This document shows, one piece after another, positions 6,636 to 15,358 of a DNA stretch of 44,731 nt (position 1 is the stretch's first letter; the number at the start of each line of letters is the position of its first letter). Position numbers and translations under genes: made by a program. The DNA comes from Acidimicrobiales bacterium (GTDB lineage Bacteria; Actinomycetota; Acidimicrobiia; Acidimicrobiales; MedAcidi-G1), in the NCBI GenBank assembly GCA_016845305.1, contig JAERSW010000119.1, forward strand, positions 1 through 44,731, read 5' to 3'. Below the pieces are notes generated by a model. The model searched no databases and was not told the DNA's origin. It saw nothing but the letters and a program-made list of their open reading frames with translations.

Positions 6636-7936
6636 TCGGAGGTCCCGGCTTCGGGCTCGGCCTCGGCCGGCGTCGGGGGGAGGTTGGCGAGGAAGACCAT
6701 GAGGACGGCGCCCAGCTTCTGGACCTCGGTCCGGGTCAGGCCGTAGGCCTCGGCCATCCGCACCAGCACCACCTGCTCGGCCTGGTCCCACTCGACGGCC
6801 ACCGCCTCCGGCCCGTACGCATCGGGACGCTGGTCGTCGGCCAGCGCCATGACCGGTTCGGCGCCCGGGAGGTCGCCCAGAAACTTCAGCGTGTACACGC
6901 CGAACTTGAGCAGCCACTCGACCGACCGGCCCATCCGGCGGGCCGTGGCCTCCAGCGAGGCGTGCTCCTCGTCGGTGAAGCCCGTAGCGATGGTCGTCGA
7001 CGGCGAGTACGTACGGTCGACGCACCCCCGGGCCGTGCCCGTCCCCGTGGTGTGCGGATCGAAGAACGGATCCTTGAAGCCCGAGCCCGGATCGTCGGTG
7101 GACAGGAACCGGTCGATGGCCGAGGCGATGGCCCGCGCCTCCACCTCCTGGACCTCGGGCAGGGCGATCAGCTCGGCCTCCGGAGGGTTCGACATGTACA
7201 GGCCCTCGACGATGGCCGCCGGGATCCCCCGGGTGAGGCGCAGCACGCCGTAGGTGTCAGTGCGCGGCGGCCGCAGGCGGGCCGACACGCCCTGGTGGTA
7301 GGTGCGCACCCATGGCACCCAGTAGCCCGACAACGACGCCTGGACCTCCTCGAACAGCAGGCCGGCCAGCCGACGCGACCCGTCGTCGTCGACCTGGTGG
7401 AAGGCCTCGGTGCCCGGCGTGTCCGAGCGCTTCACGGCACCGCCGTTGTGGTGGATCGACACGAACGCCCGCGGCTCGAGCGACCGCACGATGGCGGCCC
7501 GCTGGCGGATCGGCATGTGGAGGTCGCGGTCGCGGGTCAGCACCACGGTGTGCCCCAGCTCCTCCAGCGCCGCCTTCGTCCGGACGGCAACCAGCAGGTT
7601 CAGGTCGCGCTCCACGAGGCCGTTGACGCCCACCGACCCGGTCTCCGGACCACCGTGGCCCGGATCGAGCACGACGTCGACCGGACCGTCGACGGGCGTG
7701 CCGCCCTCGAAGGCGACCTCCCGGCCACACGTGCTGCTGACCACCCGGGAGCCGGCGAACGTGCCGACCACCGGCAGGAGGACGTCGTCGGGGCCCCGCA
7801 CGATCGACGGGCCGGACCCGCCGTTCCCGTTGCCGTTGCCCACGGCACCGACCGGCGACGCGGACACGGCCACCACGGCGAGCACGATGCCGACGACGGC
7901 CGCGACGAGACGGGGGCGGCGGGTCCGACGGGGCAC
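6632..7936 (-). CDS. N-acetylmuramoyl-L-alanine amidase (Amidase_3), secreted
   Basis: A 434-residue exported cell-wall hydrolase that cleaves the bond between muramic acid and the stem peptide. Residues 1-31 form a signal peptide: a basic start, a hydrophobic stretch rich in Val and Ala, and a likely cut near VGA. The zinc amidase domain spans about 86-270, with ligands His94 in DPGHGG, Glu109 in VERDLN and His162 in SIHHN, and the catalytic Glu in AIVEGLYMSNP. The C-terminal 150 residues form a second, mostly helical region without SH3, SPOR, LysM or PG_binding features that I recognise; it ends in an acidic, Pro/Glu-rich tail. GTG 7936 is preceded 6 nt away by TAGCGT, so a leaderless mRNA is likely. 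Confidence 0.9.
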   Translation of the reverse strand: MPRRTRRPRLVAAVVGIVLAVVAVSASPVGAVGNGNGNGGSGPSIVRGPDDVLLPVVGTFAGSRVVSSTCGREVAFEGGTPVDGPVDVVLDPGHGGPETGSVGVNGLVERDLNLLVAVRTKAALEELGHTVVLTRDRDLHMPIRQRAAIVRSLEPRAFVSIHHNGGAVKRSDTPGTEAFHQVDDDGSRRLAGLLFEEVQASLSGYWVPWVRTYHQGVSARLRPPRTDTYGVLRLTRGIPAAIVEGLYMSNPPEAELIALPEVQEVEARAIASAIDRFLSTDDPGSGFKDPFFDPHTTGTGTARGCVDRTYSPSTTIATGFTDEEHASLEATARRMGRSVEWLLKFGVYTLKFLGDLPGAEPVMALADDQRPDAYGPEAVAVEWDQAEQVVLVRMAEAYGLTRTEVQKLGAVLMVFLANLPPTPAEAEPEAGTSD

Positions 7937-7942
7937 GGCGTG

Positions 7943-7948
7943 ACGCTA
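7943..7948 (-). promoter_or_regulatory. -10 box of amidase gene (TAGCGT), leaderless
   Basis: TAGCGT on the minus strand ends 6 nt before the GTG start at 7936, the same arrangement and sequence as arfB. Confidence 0.55.
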
Positions 7949-7975
7949 GGTGACCCGACCCCAGACGCGACACGA

Positions 7976-7993
7976 CCCCGGCCGGAGCCGGGG
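7976..7993 (-). terminator. Hairpin downstream of aceA
   Basis: CCCCGGC and GCCGGGG pair perfectly around a 4-nt loop, about 55 nt past the aceA stop. No T-run follows on the minus strand, so it is a possible terminator of the GC-rich actinobacterial kind. A second inverted repeat (8023-8029 with 8044-8050) and a direct repeat CCGTTCAGGA (8017-8026, 8031-8040) lie between it and the stop codon. Confidence 0.45.
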
Positions 7994-8048
7994 CCGCATC
8001 AGAGACGGTGTGGGAGCCGTTCAGGACCCCCCGTTCAGGAAGCGGGTC

Positions 8049-9335
8049 CTAGAACTGCTCCTCCTCGGTGGAGCCCTCGAGGGCCAGCGTCGAGGCGGTG
8101 CCACCGGAGATCACGGTGGCCACGTCGTCGAAGTAGCCGGCGCCGACCTCGCGCTGGTGGCGGGTCGCCGTGTAGCCGTCGCCCTCCATGCCGAACTCGG
8201 CCTGCTGGAGCGCCACGTAGGCCGTCATGTCCGACTCGGTGTAGCCACGGGCCAGCTCGAACGCCGAGGCGTTCAGGGCGTGCCAGCCGGCCAGGGTGAT
8301 GAACTGGAACTTGTAGCCCATCTTCCCGAGCTCGCTCTGGAACTTGGCGATGGTCTCGTCGTCCAGGGCCGCCTTCCAGTTGAAGGACGGCGAGCAGTTG
8401 TAGGCCAGCATCTTGTCCGGGAACTCGGCGTGCACCGCGTCGGCGAACTCCCTGGCCTGGTCGAGGTCCGGCGTGCCGGTCTCGCACCAGATGAGGTCGC
8501 TGTACGGGGCGTAGGCGAGCGCCCGGGAGATCGGCGTGGCCATGCCCGGCTCGGTGCCGAAGAAGCCCTCGGCGGTCCGCTCGCCGTTCAGGAACGGCTT
8601 GTCGCGGTCGTCCACGTCGCTGGTGATCAGGTTGGCGGCCAGCGCATCGGTGCGGGCGATCAGCACCGACGGGACGCCGAGCACGTCGGCGGCCAGGCGG
8701 GCGGCCGTCAGGGTGCGGACGTGCTGCTGGGTCGGGATCAGCACCTTGCCGCCCATGTGGCCGCACTTCTTCTCCGAGGCCAGCTGGTCCTCGAAGTGCA
8801 CGCCGGCGGCACCGGCGCGGATCATGCGCTTCATGAGCTCGTAGACGTTCAGGGCGCCACCGAAGCCGGCCTCGGCGTCGGCCACGATCGGGACCATCCA
8901 GTCCCGCAGCATCTCGCCCTTGTTCTCGGCCCACTCGATCTGGTCGGCACGACGCAGGGCGTTGTTGAGGCGCTCGACGACGGCCGGCACCGAGTTGGCC
9001 GGGTACAGGCTCTGGTCCGGGTACACCTGACCGGCCAGGTTGGCGTCACCGGCCACCTGCCAGCCCGACAGGTACAGCGCCGGGAGGCCACCCTTCACGT
9101 ACTGGATGGCCTGGCCGCCGGTCATGGCGCCCAGGGCGTGGACGTAGTCCATCTCGTGCATCTTGTCCCACAGCACCTCGGCGCCGTGGCGGGCGATGGA
9201 GCACTCGGGCAGCACCGAGCCCCGGAGCCGGACGACGTCGGCCGCGGTGTAGTCCCGCTTGGTGCCGTTCCAGCGCGGGTTCTCGGCCCAGTCCTGCTCG
9301 AGGGCCTCGACCTGCTGGTCGAAGGATTCACGCAT
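8049..9335 (-). CDS. aceA: Isocitrate lyase
   Basis: A 428-residue isocitrate lyase, the usual length for the short actinobacterial form. It splits isocitrate to glyoxylate and succinate in the glyoxylate shunt. The signature KKCGHMGGK places the catalytic Cys at residue 191 with His193. ADAEAGFGG (metal site), [23 protein letters not shown] and TLAGWHALN are all present. The frame continues upstream to 10067 through another gene, so ATG 9335, where [16 protein letters not shown] begins, is the start. It follows aceB on the same strand after 106 nt, probably in one transcript. A divergent RamB-like gene beyond aceB suggests acetate- or fatty-acid-dependent control. Confidence 0.97.
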   Translation of the reverse strand: MRESFDQQVEALEQDWAENPRWNGTKRDYTAADVVRLRGSVLPECSIARHGAEVLWDKMHEMDYVHALGAMTGGQAIQYVKGGLPALYLSGWQVAGDANLAGQVYPDQSLYPANSVPAVVERLNNALRRADQIEWAENKGEMLRDWMVPIVADAEAGFGGALNVYELMKRMIRAGAAGVHFEDQLASEKKCGHMGGKVLIPTQQHVRTLTAARLAADVLGVPSVLIARTDALAANLITSDVDDRDKPFLNGERTAEGFFGTEPGMATPISRALAYAPYSDLIWCETGTPDLDQAREFADAVHAEFPDKMLAYNCSPSFNWKAALDDETIAKFQSELGKMGYKFQFITLAGWHALNASAFELARGYTESDMTAYVALQQAEFGMEGDGYTATRHQREVGAGYFDDVATVISGGTASTLALEGSTEEEQF

Positions 9336-9441
9336 TGCTGACTCGCTTTCGTGGTGGGCGTGGGCGGAGGCCGCTGCCCGTGGGGGAGTGGTGGGGTGGG
9401 GTGTGCCCGCTGGCGGGACCCTGTTCCTCGGGCGGAGGCCG

Positions 9442-11028
<1,587 letters not shown>

Positions 11029-11079
11029 GGAAGTCCCCTTTCGACCGGTGGGTTCCTGCTGGTACGTCTCGTGGCGGCC

Positions 11080-11085
11080 AGTATC
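11080..11085 (-). promoter_or_regulatory. Candidate -10 box of aceB-aceA (GATACT)
   Basis: GATACT on the minus strand, preceded by TG-like context, lies about 50 nt before the aceB ATG. Exactly 3 nt upstream of it is the arm GGCCGGAAGATC. The corresponding box on the other strand (TAGGCT) has the same relation to the other arm. Confidence 0.45.
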
Positions 11086-11088
11086 AGC

Positions 11089-11129
11089 GATCTTCCGGCC
11101 TCGACCGGGGACGGGGGCCGGAGAAGATC
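11089..11129. promoter_or_regulatory. Inverted repeat between divergent aceB and ramB-like promoters
   Basis: The left arm GATCTTCCGGCC (11089-11100) and the right arm GGCCGGAGAAGATC (11116-11129) are inverted copies, the right one with two extra bases. Each arm ends 3 nt upstream of the -10 box of the gene it points to. The position suggests a regulator site that controls both directions, possibly for the RamB-like protein itself. It does not match the corynebacterial RamB consensus as I recall it. Confidence 0.5.
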
Positions 11130-11132
11130 ACC

Positions 11133-11138
11133 TAGGCT
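11133..11138 (+). promoter_or_regulatory. Candidate -10 box of the ramB-like gene (TAGGCT)
   Basis: TAGGCT lies 59 nt before the ATG at 11198, so this gene, unlike many here, should have a 5' leader of about 50 nt. That leader starts with an inverted repeat (11147-11172). Confidence 0.5.
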
Positions 11139-11146
11139 GTGCTCGA

Positions 11147-11172
11147 GGCCGAAAAATCCAAGGACTTCGGCC
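11147..11172 (+). promoter_or_regulatory. Inverted repeat in the leader of the ramB-like gene
   Basis: GGCCGAA and TTCGGCC are perfect inverted copies with a 12-nt A-rich spacer, starting about 9 nt after the -10 box. It could be a repressor site for autoregulation or an RNA hairpin. The A-rich centre stands out in this GC-rich DNA. Confidence 0.45.
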
Positions 11173-11197
11173 AGTTGGACGGCGAAGGGGGAGCACG

Positions 11198-12664
11198 ATG
11201 GGTGGACCGGCCTTCGACCCGGTCGTCCTCGGCCACCGACTCCGCCACCTGCGCCGGGACGCGGGGCTCACCCTGGCGGTGCTCGGCGAGCGCATCGGCC
11301 GACCCGCCTCGTACCTGTCCCAGGTCGAGAACGGCCGGATCGAGCCCCGTCTCGGCGTGCTGGGCGAGCTGGCCGAGGCCCTGGGTTGCACCACCGCCGA
11401 CCTCCTCGACCCGACCCCGCCCAGCCGACGGGCCGAGCTGGAGATCGAGTTGGACCGCCACCAGCAGGGCCCGTGGCGGTCCACCCTGGAACTTCCCGAG
11501 GTGCGGGCCGGAGCCCGCCTCGACGACGACGTGCTCGAGGCGCTCGTCGGCCTCTACCGGGTGCTGCCCGACGTCGAGGTCAGCCGGTCGGGCCTCGCCA
11601 GCCTCGAGGCGGGCGACCGGGCCCGGATGGCCAACATCGGCCTGCGGTCGGAGATGCGGGAGCGCGACAACTACTTCGCCGAGGTGGAGGCCCTCGCCGC
11701 CGCCGACCTGGCCGCCGCTGGCTACGGCGGCGAGGGGCCACCCACGGAACGGGACATGGAGGGCCTCGCCGCCCACCACGGGTTCACCGTGGAGCGGGTC
11801 AAGGGCATGCCCCGCACCGCCCGGTCGGTGACCGACACCCGGCGGCGGGTCATCTACATCCCGCAGCGCGACGACCTCAGCGTGCGGGCCGCCCGGTCGG
11901 TGGTGCTCCAGACCCTGGGGCACTTCGCCCTCGAGCACGCCGAGACCACCGACTTCGAGGGCTACCTGCGCCAGCGGATCCAGTCGAACTACTACGCGGC
12001 GGCCGTCCTCATCCCCGAGGAGGCCGCCGTGGGCTTCCTCGGCGCGGCCAGGGAGGACGGCGACCTGTCCATCGAGGACCTCAAGGAGCGCTACTACGTC
12101 TCCTACGAGATGGCCGCCCACCGGTTCACCAACCTGGCCACCCGGCACCTCGGCCTTCCCGTGCACTTCATCCGCACCGACCCGGAGGGCACCGTCACCA
12201 AGGCCTACGAGAACGACGGCATCCGGTTCCCCGCCGACCCCGACGGTGGCCTGGAGGGCGCCCGCCTGGGTCGCAACTGGGGGGCCCGCCAAGCGTGGGA
12301 CGGATCCGACCTCCTCCACTACCAGCGGACGGTGATGGACGACGGCGACTACTGGTGCGTGACCTACATCGAGAACGCCACCGAGCGGACCCCGTACGCG
12401 GTGACCCTCGGCTGCAGGGTCGAGCACGCCGAGGCGTTCCGGGGCGGCGACACCCTTCGCCGCGTCGATGCCCGGGGTGGGGACGAGCAGGCGGACGAGG
12501 ACCTCCTGCAGCGTTGGGAGGGCGTGGCCTGGCCGTCGGCCTCGGAGCGGAGCTTCGTGCTGACCGCGCTGCCGTCGGCGGCGCGGGAGTTCACGCCGTT
12601 CCCCGGCATCGACCTGATGGACGTCTACCGGTTCCTCGAACGGCAGGGCGGCGGCCCGACCTGA
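11198..12664 (+). CDS. RamB-like XRE/ScfR family transcriptional regulator
   Basis: A 488-residue regulator with an N-terminal XRE helix-turn-helix (about residues 10-65, GLTLAVLGERIGRPASYLSQVENGRIEP), an ImmA/IrrE-like middle region (DUF955; about 170-330) and a C-terminal domain of the type found in short-chain fatty-acyl/RamB regulators (DUF2083). In Corynebacterium, RamB represses acetate and glyoxylate-shunt genes, and here the gene is divergent from aceB-aceA, which supports the same role. The zinc-protease-like motif of ImmA is degenerate (GHFALEH, lacking the HExxH glutamate), as expected for a ligand-sensing rather than protease role. ATG 11198 is preceded by GAAGGGGGAG. The frame extends upstream to 10595 over aceB, without meaning. 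I leave the gene symbol empty because orthology was not tested. Confidence 0.88.
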   Translation: MGGPAFDPVVLGHRLRHLRRDAGLTLAVLGERIGRPASYLSQVENGRIEPRLGVLGELAEALGCTTADLLDPTPPSRRAELEIELDRHQQGPWRSTLELPEVRAGARLDDDVLEALVGLYRVLPDVEVSRSGLASLEAGDRARMANIGLRSEMRERDNYFAEVEALAAADLAAAGYGGEGPPTERDMEGLAAHHGFTVERVKGMPRTARSVTDTRRRVIYIPQRDDLSVRAARSVVLQTLGHFALEHAETTDFEGYLRQRIQSNYYAAAVLIPEEAAVGFLGAAREDGDLSIEDLKERYYVSYEMAAHRFTNLATRHLGLPVHFIRTDPEGTVTKAYENDGIRFPADPDGGLEGARLGRNWGARQAWDGSDLLHYQRTVMDDGDYWCVTYIENATERTPYAVTLGCRVEHAEAFRGGDTLRRVDARGGDEQADEDLLQRWEGVAWPSASERSFVLTALPSAAREFTPFPGIDLMDVYRFLERQGGGPT

Positions 12665-12673
12665 TCCTCCGCT

Positions 12674-12694
12674 CCGGTCCCGGGTCGGGACCGG
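12674..12694. terminator. Hairpin between convergent genes
   Basis: CCGGTCCCG and CGGGACCGG form a perfect 9-bp stem with a 3-nt loop in the 37-nt gap between the convergent ramB-like and phosphodiesterase genes. No T-run is present. It may act as a bidirectional terminator or RNA end stabiliser. Confidence 0.55.
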
Positions 12695-12701
12695 GGACCG
12701 G

Positions 12702-13556
12702 TCACGCCTTGGTGAACGGTTCGCCGGCAGCGTGCCGGCGTCGGACCTCGGCGGCGTAGGACGACAGGTCGACGGTGCGCACGGCGGCCGGATCCCGGAC
12801 CGTTCCCGTGTGGGTGGCGAAGCGCTCGCCGTCCCACCGGTGGAGCTGGTAGGCGGGGGGTTCGTCGACCGCTCCGGCCCGGTCGGAGTCGAGGTCGAGC
12901 CCCAGCTGGTTCCCGGTCGACGGACAGGTGGTGGCCAGGGCCGCGCCGATCGCCGTCTGGATGGGACGGTGCAGGTGGCCGCACGTCAGGAGCCGGACCT
13001 GGGGGTGGCGTTCGATGGTGGCCCGGAGCCGGTCGGCGTCGAGCAGGCCGGCCAGGTCCATGAAACGCAGGCCGGTCTCGAACGGCGGGAAGTGGGTGAA
13101 GATCGCCGTGGGGCGGTCGGGCTCGGCGGCCAGCACGCCGTCCAGCCAGGCCTCTCGCTCGGTGTCGAAGCGTCCGTCGTGTCGGCCGGGCAGGGTCGTG
13201 TCGAGGCCGACGAGCCGGATCGGATGGTCGTCGACCACGTAGCTGCAGTGGCCGTCGGGCAGGTCGTCGGGCAGGAGGTCGGCGAAGGCCAGGCGGAAGG
13301 CCGGCTCCTCGTCGTGGTTGCCGGGCAGCGGGACCAGCCGGTCGTCCAGCGGGGCGAGGATGTCACGGAGGGTGGCGTACTGGGCCGGGGTGCCGTCGTC
13401 GGTGAGGTCGCCGGTGGCCAGCACCACGTCGGGCGCCGAATCCAGGCCCAGGAGGTGGTCGACGACCCGCCGGAGGGTCTCGGTGGTGTCGACCAGGCGG
13501 CCGAACGAGGTGTCCCGATCGCGGATGTGGCAGTCGGTGACCTGGGCGATCAGCAC
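12702..13556 (-). CDS. Metallophosphoesterase, class III cyclic-nucleotide phosphodiesterase type
   Basis: A 284-residue calcineurin-like phosphoesterase. All metal-site motifs are in order: Asp8-x-His10 (TDCHI), GD at 49-50, GNHD at 79-82, His in IFTHFPP near residue 154, and GHLH near 190. The layout matches CpdA/Rv0805-type enzymes that hydrolyse cAMP and other phosphodiesters in vitro; the physiological substrate is uncertain in the family. The GTG start at 13556 has a TAGGGT box 6 nt upstream, so the mRNA is probably leaderless. It is divergent from the phosphatase/ADP-ribosylglycohydrolase pair with a 55-nt gap and convergent with the RamB-like gene. cAMP turnover and acetate control would be a natural link, but this is speculation. 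Confidence 0.87.
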   Translation of the reverse strand: MLIAQVTDCHIRDRDTSFGRLVDTTETLRRVVDHLLGLDSAPDVVLATGDLTDDGTPAQYATLRDILAPLDDRLVPLPGNHDEEPAFRLAFADLLPDDLPDGHCSYVVDDHPIRLVGLDTTLPGRHDGRFDTEREAWLDGVLAAEPDRPTAIFTHFPPFETGLRFMDLAGLLDADRLRATIERHPQVRLLTCGHLHRPIQTAIGAALATTCPSTGNQLGLDLDSDRAGAVDEPPAYQLHRWDGERFATHTGTVRDPAAVRTVDLSSYAAEVRRRHAAGEPFTKA

Positions 13557-13562
13557 GACCCG

Positions 13563-13568
13563 ACCCTA
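13563..13568 (-). promoter_or_regulatory. -10 box of the phosphodiesterase gene (TAGGGT), leaderless
   Basis: TAGGGT on the minus strand ends 6 nt before GTG 13556, with no Shine-Dalgarno in between. Confidence 0.55.
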
Positions 13569-13611
13569 GGGGCCGGGCGCCGACAGGCGGAACCGTGGGA
13601 GGATTCACGAG

Positions 13612-14217
13612 ATGGCGGAGATGACGGGATTTCGGGACGGGTCGGGTGAGGCGTGGCCGCTGGCCCGCTTCGTTCCCGGTCCGACCCGACGGTCGTACTG
13701 GGTGGTGGAGGGACGGCTGGCGGCCGGCGCCTACCCGGGCAAGGCCGGCCGCGGCGACCGCGAGCACGTGCCGGAGGTGCTCCAGGAGCTGTTGGACGCC
13801 GGGATCGACACGTTCGTGAACCTGACCCAGGACGATCCGGACGTGTTTCCCTACGGGACCGACGTCCACCTGACCCGCTACCACGGAGCCGTGGACGGTC
13901 GAGCCGAGGTGCTGGCCTGTCCCATCCCGGACATGGGGGTGCCGGACGGGGGTCCCGTGGAGCTGGTCGGGATCCTCGACGTGCTGGACGAGGCGCTGGC
14001 CGCCGGCGGGACCGCCTACGTCCACTGCTGGGGTGGCCTGGGCCGGACCGGCACGGTGGTGGGCTGCTGGCTGGCCCGGCACGGGTATGCCTCGGGCCGC
14101 GACGTCCTGGAGGTCCTGACCGATCTGCGGCTGGGTGACCTGGACGCGGGCCACCGGGAGTCGCCACAGACCCGCGACCAGGAGCGGATGGTCGTGGAGT
14201 GGGAGGCCGGCCGGTGA
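13612..14217 (+). CDS. Cys-based dual-specificity-like phosphatase (first of two)
   Basis: A 201-residue protein with the CX5R signature HCWGGLGRTG: Cys139 would be the nucleophile and Arg145 the phosphate-binding residue. PIPDMGVPD upstream offers Asp107 as general acid, and the preceding VNLTQDD and CPIPDMG strands fit the dual-specificity/CDC14-like fold. Such domains remove phosphate from proteins, nucleotides or inositols; the target is unknown. ATG 13612 has GGGAGG about 9 nt upstream. The TGA stop overlaps the GTG start of the ADP-ribosylglycohydrolase (GTGA), so the two proteins are translationally coupled. Phosphatase domains fused to ADP-ribosylglycohydrolases are known in other bacteria (recalled, not searched), which supports a joint pathway. 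Confidence 0.88.
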   Translation: MAEMTGFRDGSGEAWPLARFVPGPTRRSYWVVEGRLAAGAYPGKAGRGDREHVPEVLQELLDAGIDTFVNLTQDDPDVFPYGTDVHLTRYHGAVDGRAEVLACPIPDMGVPDGGPVELVGILDVLDEALAAGGTAYVHCWGGLGRTGTVVGCWLARHGYASGRDVLEVLTDLRLGDLDAGHRESPQTRDQERMVVEWEAGR

Positions 14218-15212
14218 GCGGCCCGCTCGACGACGGCGTGGTGGACCGGGCGCTGGGGGCAGTGCTGGCCTCGGCGTGCGGCGACGCCCTCGGGGCCGGC
14301 TACGAGTTCGCCGACTCGACGCTCCCGGACGACCCGGCCGATCTGGACATGATCGGCGGCGGGCTTGGCGACTGGGCGCCGGGGGAGTGGACCGACGACA
14401 CCCAGATGGCGCTCGGCATCCTCGACGTGCTGGCGGACCGGGGCGGCGACGGTCCGGTGGACCACGTGGCCATCGGTCGGAACTTCCTGGACTGGGCGGC
14501 GACCGATCCGCCGGACATCGGGATGCACACCCGGGCGGTGCTGTGCGCCGGCGTCGACGCCGACGGGCTCCTCGACTGGTCCGACGAGGTCCAGGAGCGG
14601 AAGGGCGACAGCGTCGGGAACGGCGGCCTGATGCGGAGCGCACCGGTGCCGTTGGTGGCGCTCGGCGACCGCGACGCAGTGGCACGCGCCGCGGCCACCG
14701 TGTCGAGGCTGACCCACGCCCACGCCGACTCGCGCGACGCCTGCGTGCTGTGGTGCGAGGCGGCCCGCTCGGCCATCGTGGACGCCGAGGCGATGGACGG
14801 CTTCGACGCCGCGGACCTGGTGCGTGCCGGCCTCGATCTGGTCCCGGAGGACCGCCGGGACCTGTGGGCAGCTCGAATCGACGAGGCGGTGATGCTGCCA
14901 CCAGAGGCCTTCAACCCGAACGGATGGGTGGTGACCGCCTTCCAGGCGGTGCTGTCGGCCATCGTCCACACCCCGGTCGACCCCGACGATCCGTCGGGGC
15001 ACCTCGAGGCAGCGTTGCGTGCCGCGGTGATGGTCGGCAACGACACCGACACCGTGGCCGCCATCGCCGGGACGCTGCTGGGCGCCCGCTGGGGCGCGGC
15101 GGCCCTGCCGGGGGAGTGGCTGGAGCTGCTCCACGGCATCCGCCGGGCCGGGGAACCGGTGGTCCGGGCCGACGAGCTGGACGTGCTCGTTCGGTCCTCA
15201 CTCGGCCTCTGA
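14214..15212 (+). CDS. ADP-ribosylglycohydrolase family protein
   Basis: A 332-residue all-helical ADP-ribosylglycohydrolase (DraG/ARH family), which removes ADP-ribose from proteins or nucleic acids or splits related N- and O-glycosides. Both metal-binding motifs are intact: EWTDDTQM with Thr60-Asp61-Asp62 and GNDTDTVAAIAG with Asp277 and Asp279. SVGNGGLMRSAP, the family's middle motif, is also present. The GTG at 14214 overlaps the phosphatase stop by 4 nt and has GGAGG about 8 nt upstream; the frame would also allow 14199, but that start has no Shine-Dalgarno advantage. No ADP-ribosyltransferase is seen in the window, so the modification it reverses is unidentified. After its stop comes a 146-nt gap with regulatory-looking repeats. 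Confidence 0.92.
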   Translation: MSGPLDDGVVDRALGAVLASACGDALGAGYEFADSTLPDDPADLDMIGGGLGDWAPGEWTDDTQMALGILDVLADRGGDGPVDHVAIGRNFLDWAATDPPDIGMHTRAVLCAGVDADGLLDWSDEVQERKGDSVGNGGLMRSAPVPLVALGDRDAVARAAATVSRLTHAHADSRDACVLWCEAARSAIVDAEAMDGFDAADLVRAGLDLVPEDRRDLWAARIDEAVMLPPEAFNPNGWVVTAFQAVLSAIVHTPVDPDDPSGHLEAALRAAVMVGNDTDTVAAIAGTLLGARWGAAALPGEWLELLHGIRRAGEPVVRADELDVLVRSSLGL

Positions 15213-15273
15213 TCCCCGTCGTTCCAACGATCTCGAGCCGTTCGTCGGGAGGCTGTCACACCCCCTCTCTATC

Positions 15274-15318
15274 TTGTCATTCAATCACGAAATGGTGATC
15301 TCGAAATGACAATCACGA
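15274..15318. promoter_or_regulatory. Nested palindromes and direct repeats upstream of phosphatase 2
   Basis: TTGTCATT (15274-15281) and AATGACAA (15305-15312) are a perfect inverted pair 23 nt apart. Inside and beside them AATCACGA occurs twice in the same direction (15283-15290, 15311-15318), CGAAATG occurs twice, and ATCAC/GTGAT form an inner palindrome. The stretch is AT-rich for this genome. A TATCTT box (15270-15275) could serve as -10. The layout looks like an operator array for a dimeric regulator. Confidence 0.55.
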
Positions 15319-15320
15319 GA

Positions 15321-15346
15321 GGGCGGACGCACCGAATCGTCCGCCC
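15321..15346 (+). promoter_or_regulatory. Leader hairpin abutting the ribosome binding site of phosphatase 2
   Basis: GGGCGGAC and GTCCGCCC pair perfectly across a 10-nt loop. The stem ends 2 nt before the Shine-Dalgarno GGAGG (15349-15353) of the gene at 15359. Such a stem could limit ribosome access or protect the mRNA 5' end. A nearly identical element (20 of 26 positions) lies in the mreB leader at 28288-28313. Confidence 0.5.
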
Positions 15347-15358
15347 ACGGAGGACCCG

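Noticed and set aside
9336-9441. A small gene or riboswitch between aceB and aceA
   Set aside because: The 106-nt gap is G-rich and simple, with no coding pattern and no convincing conserved fold.
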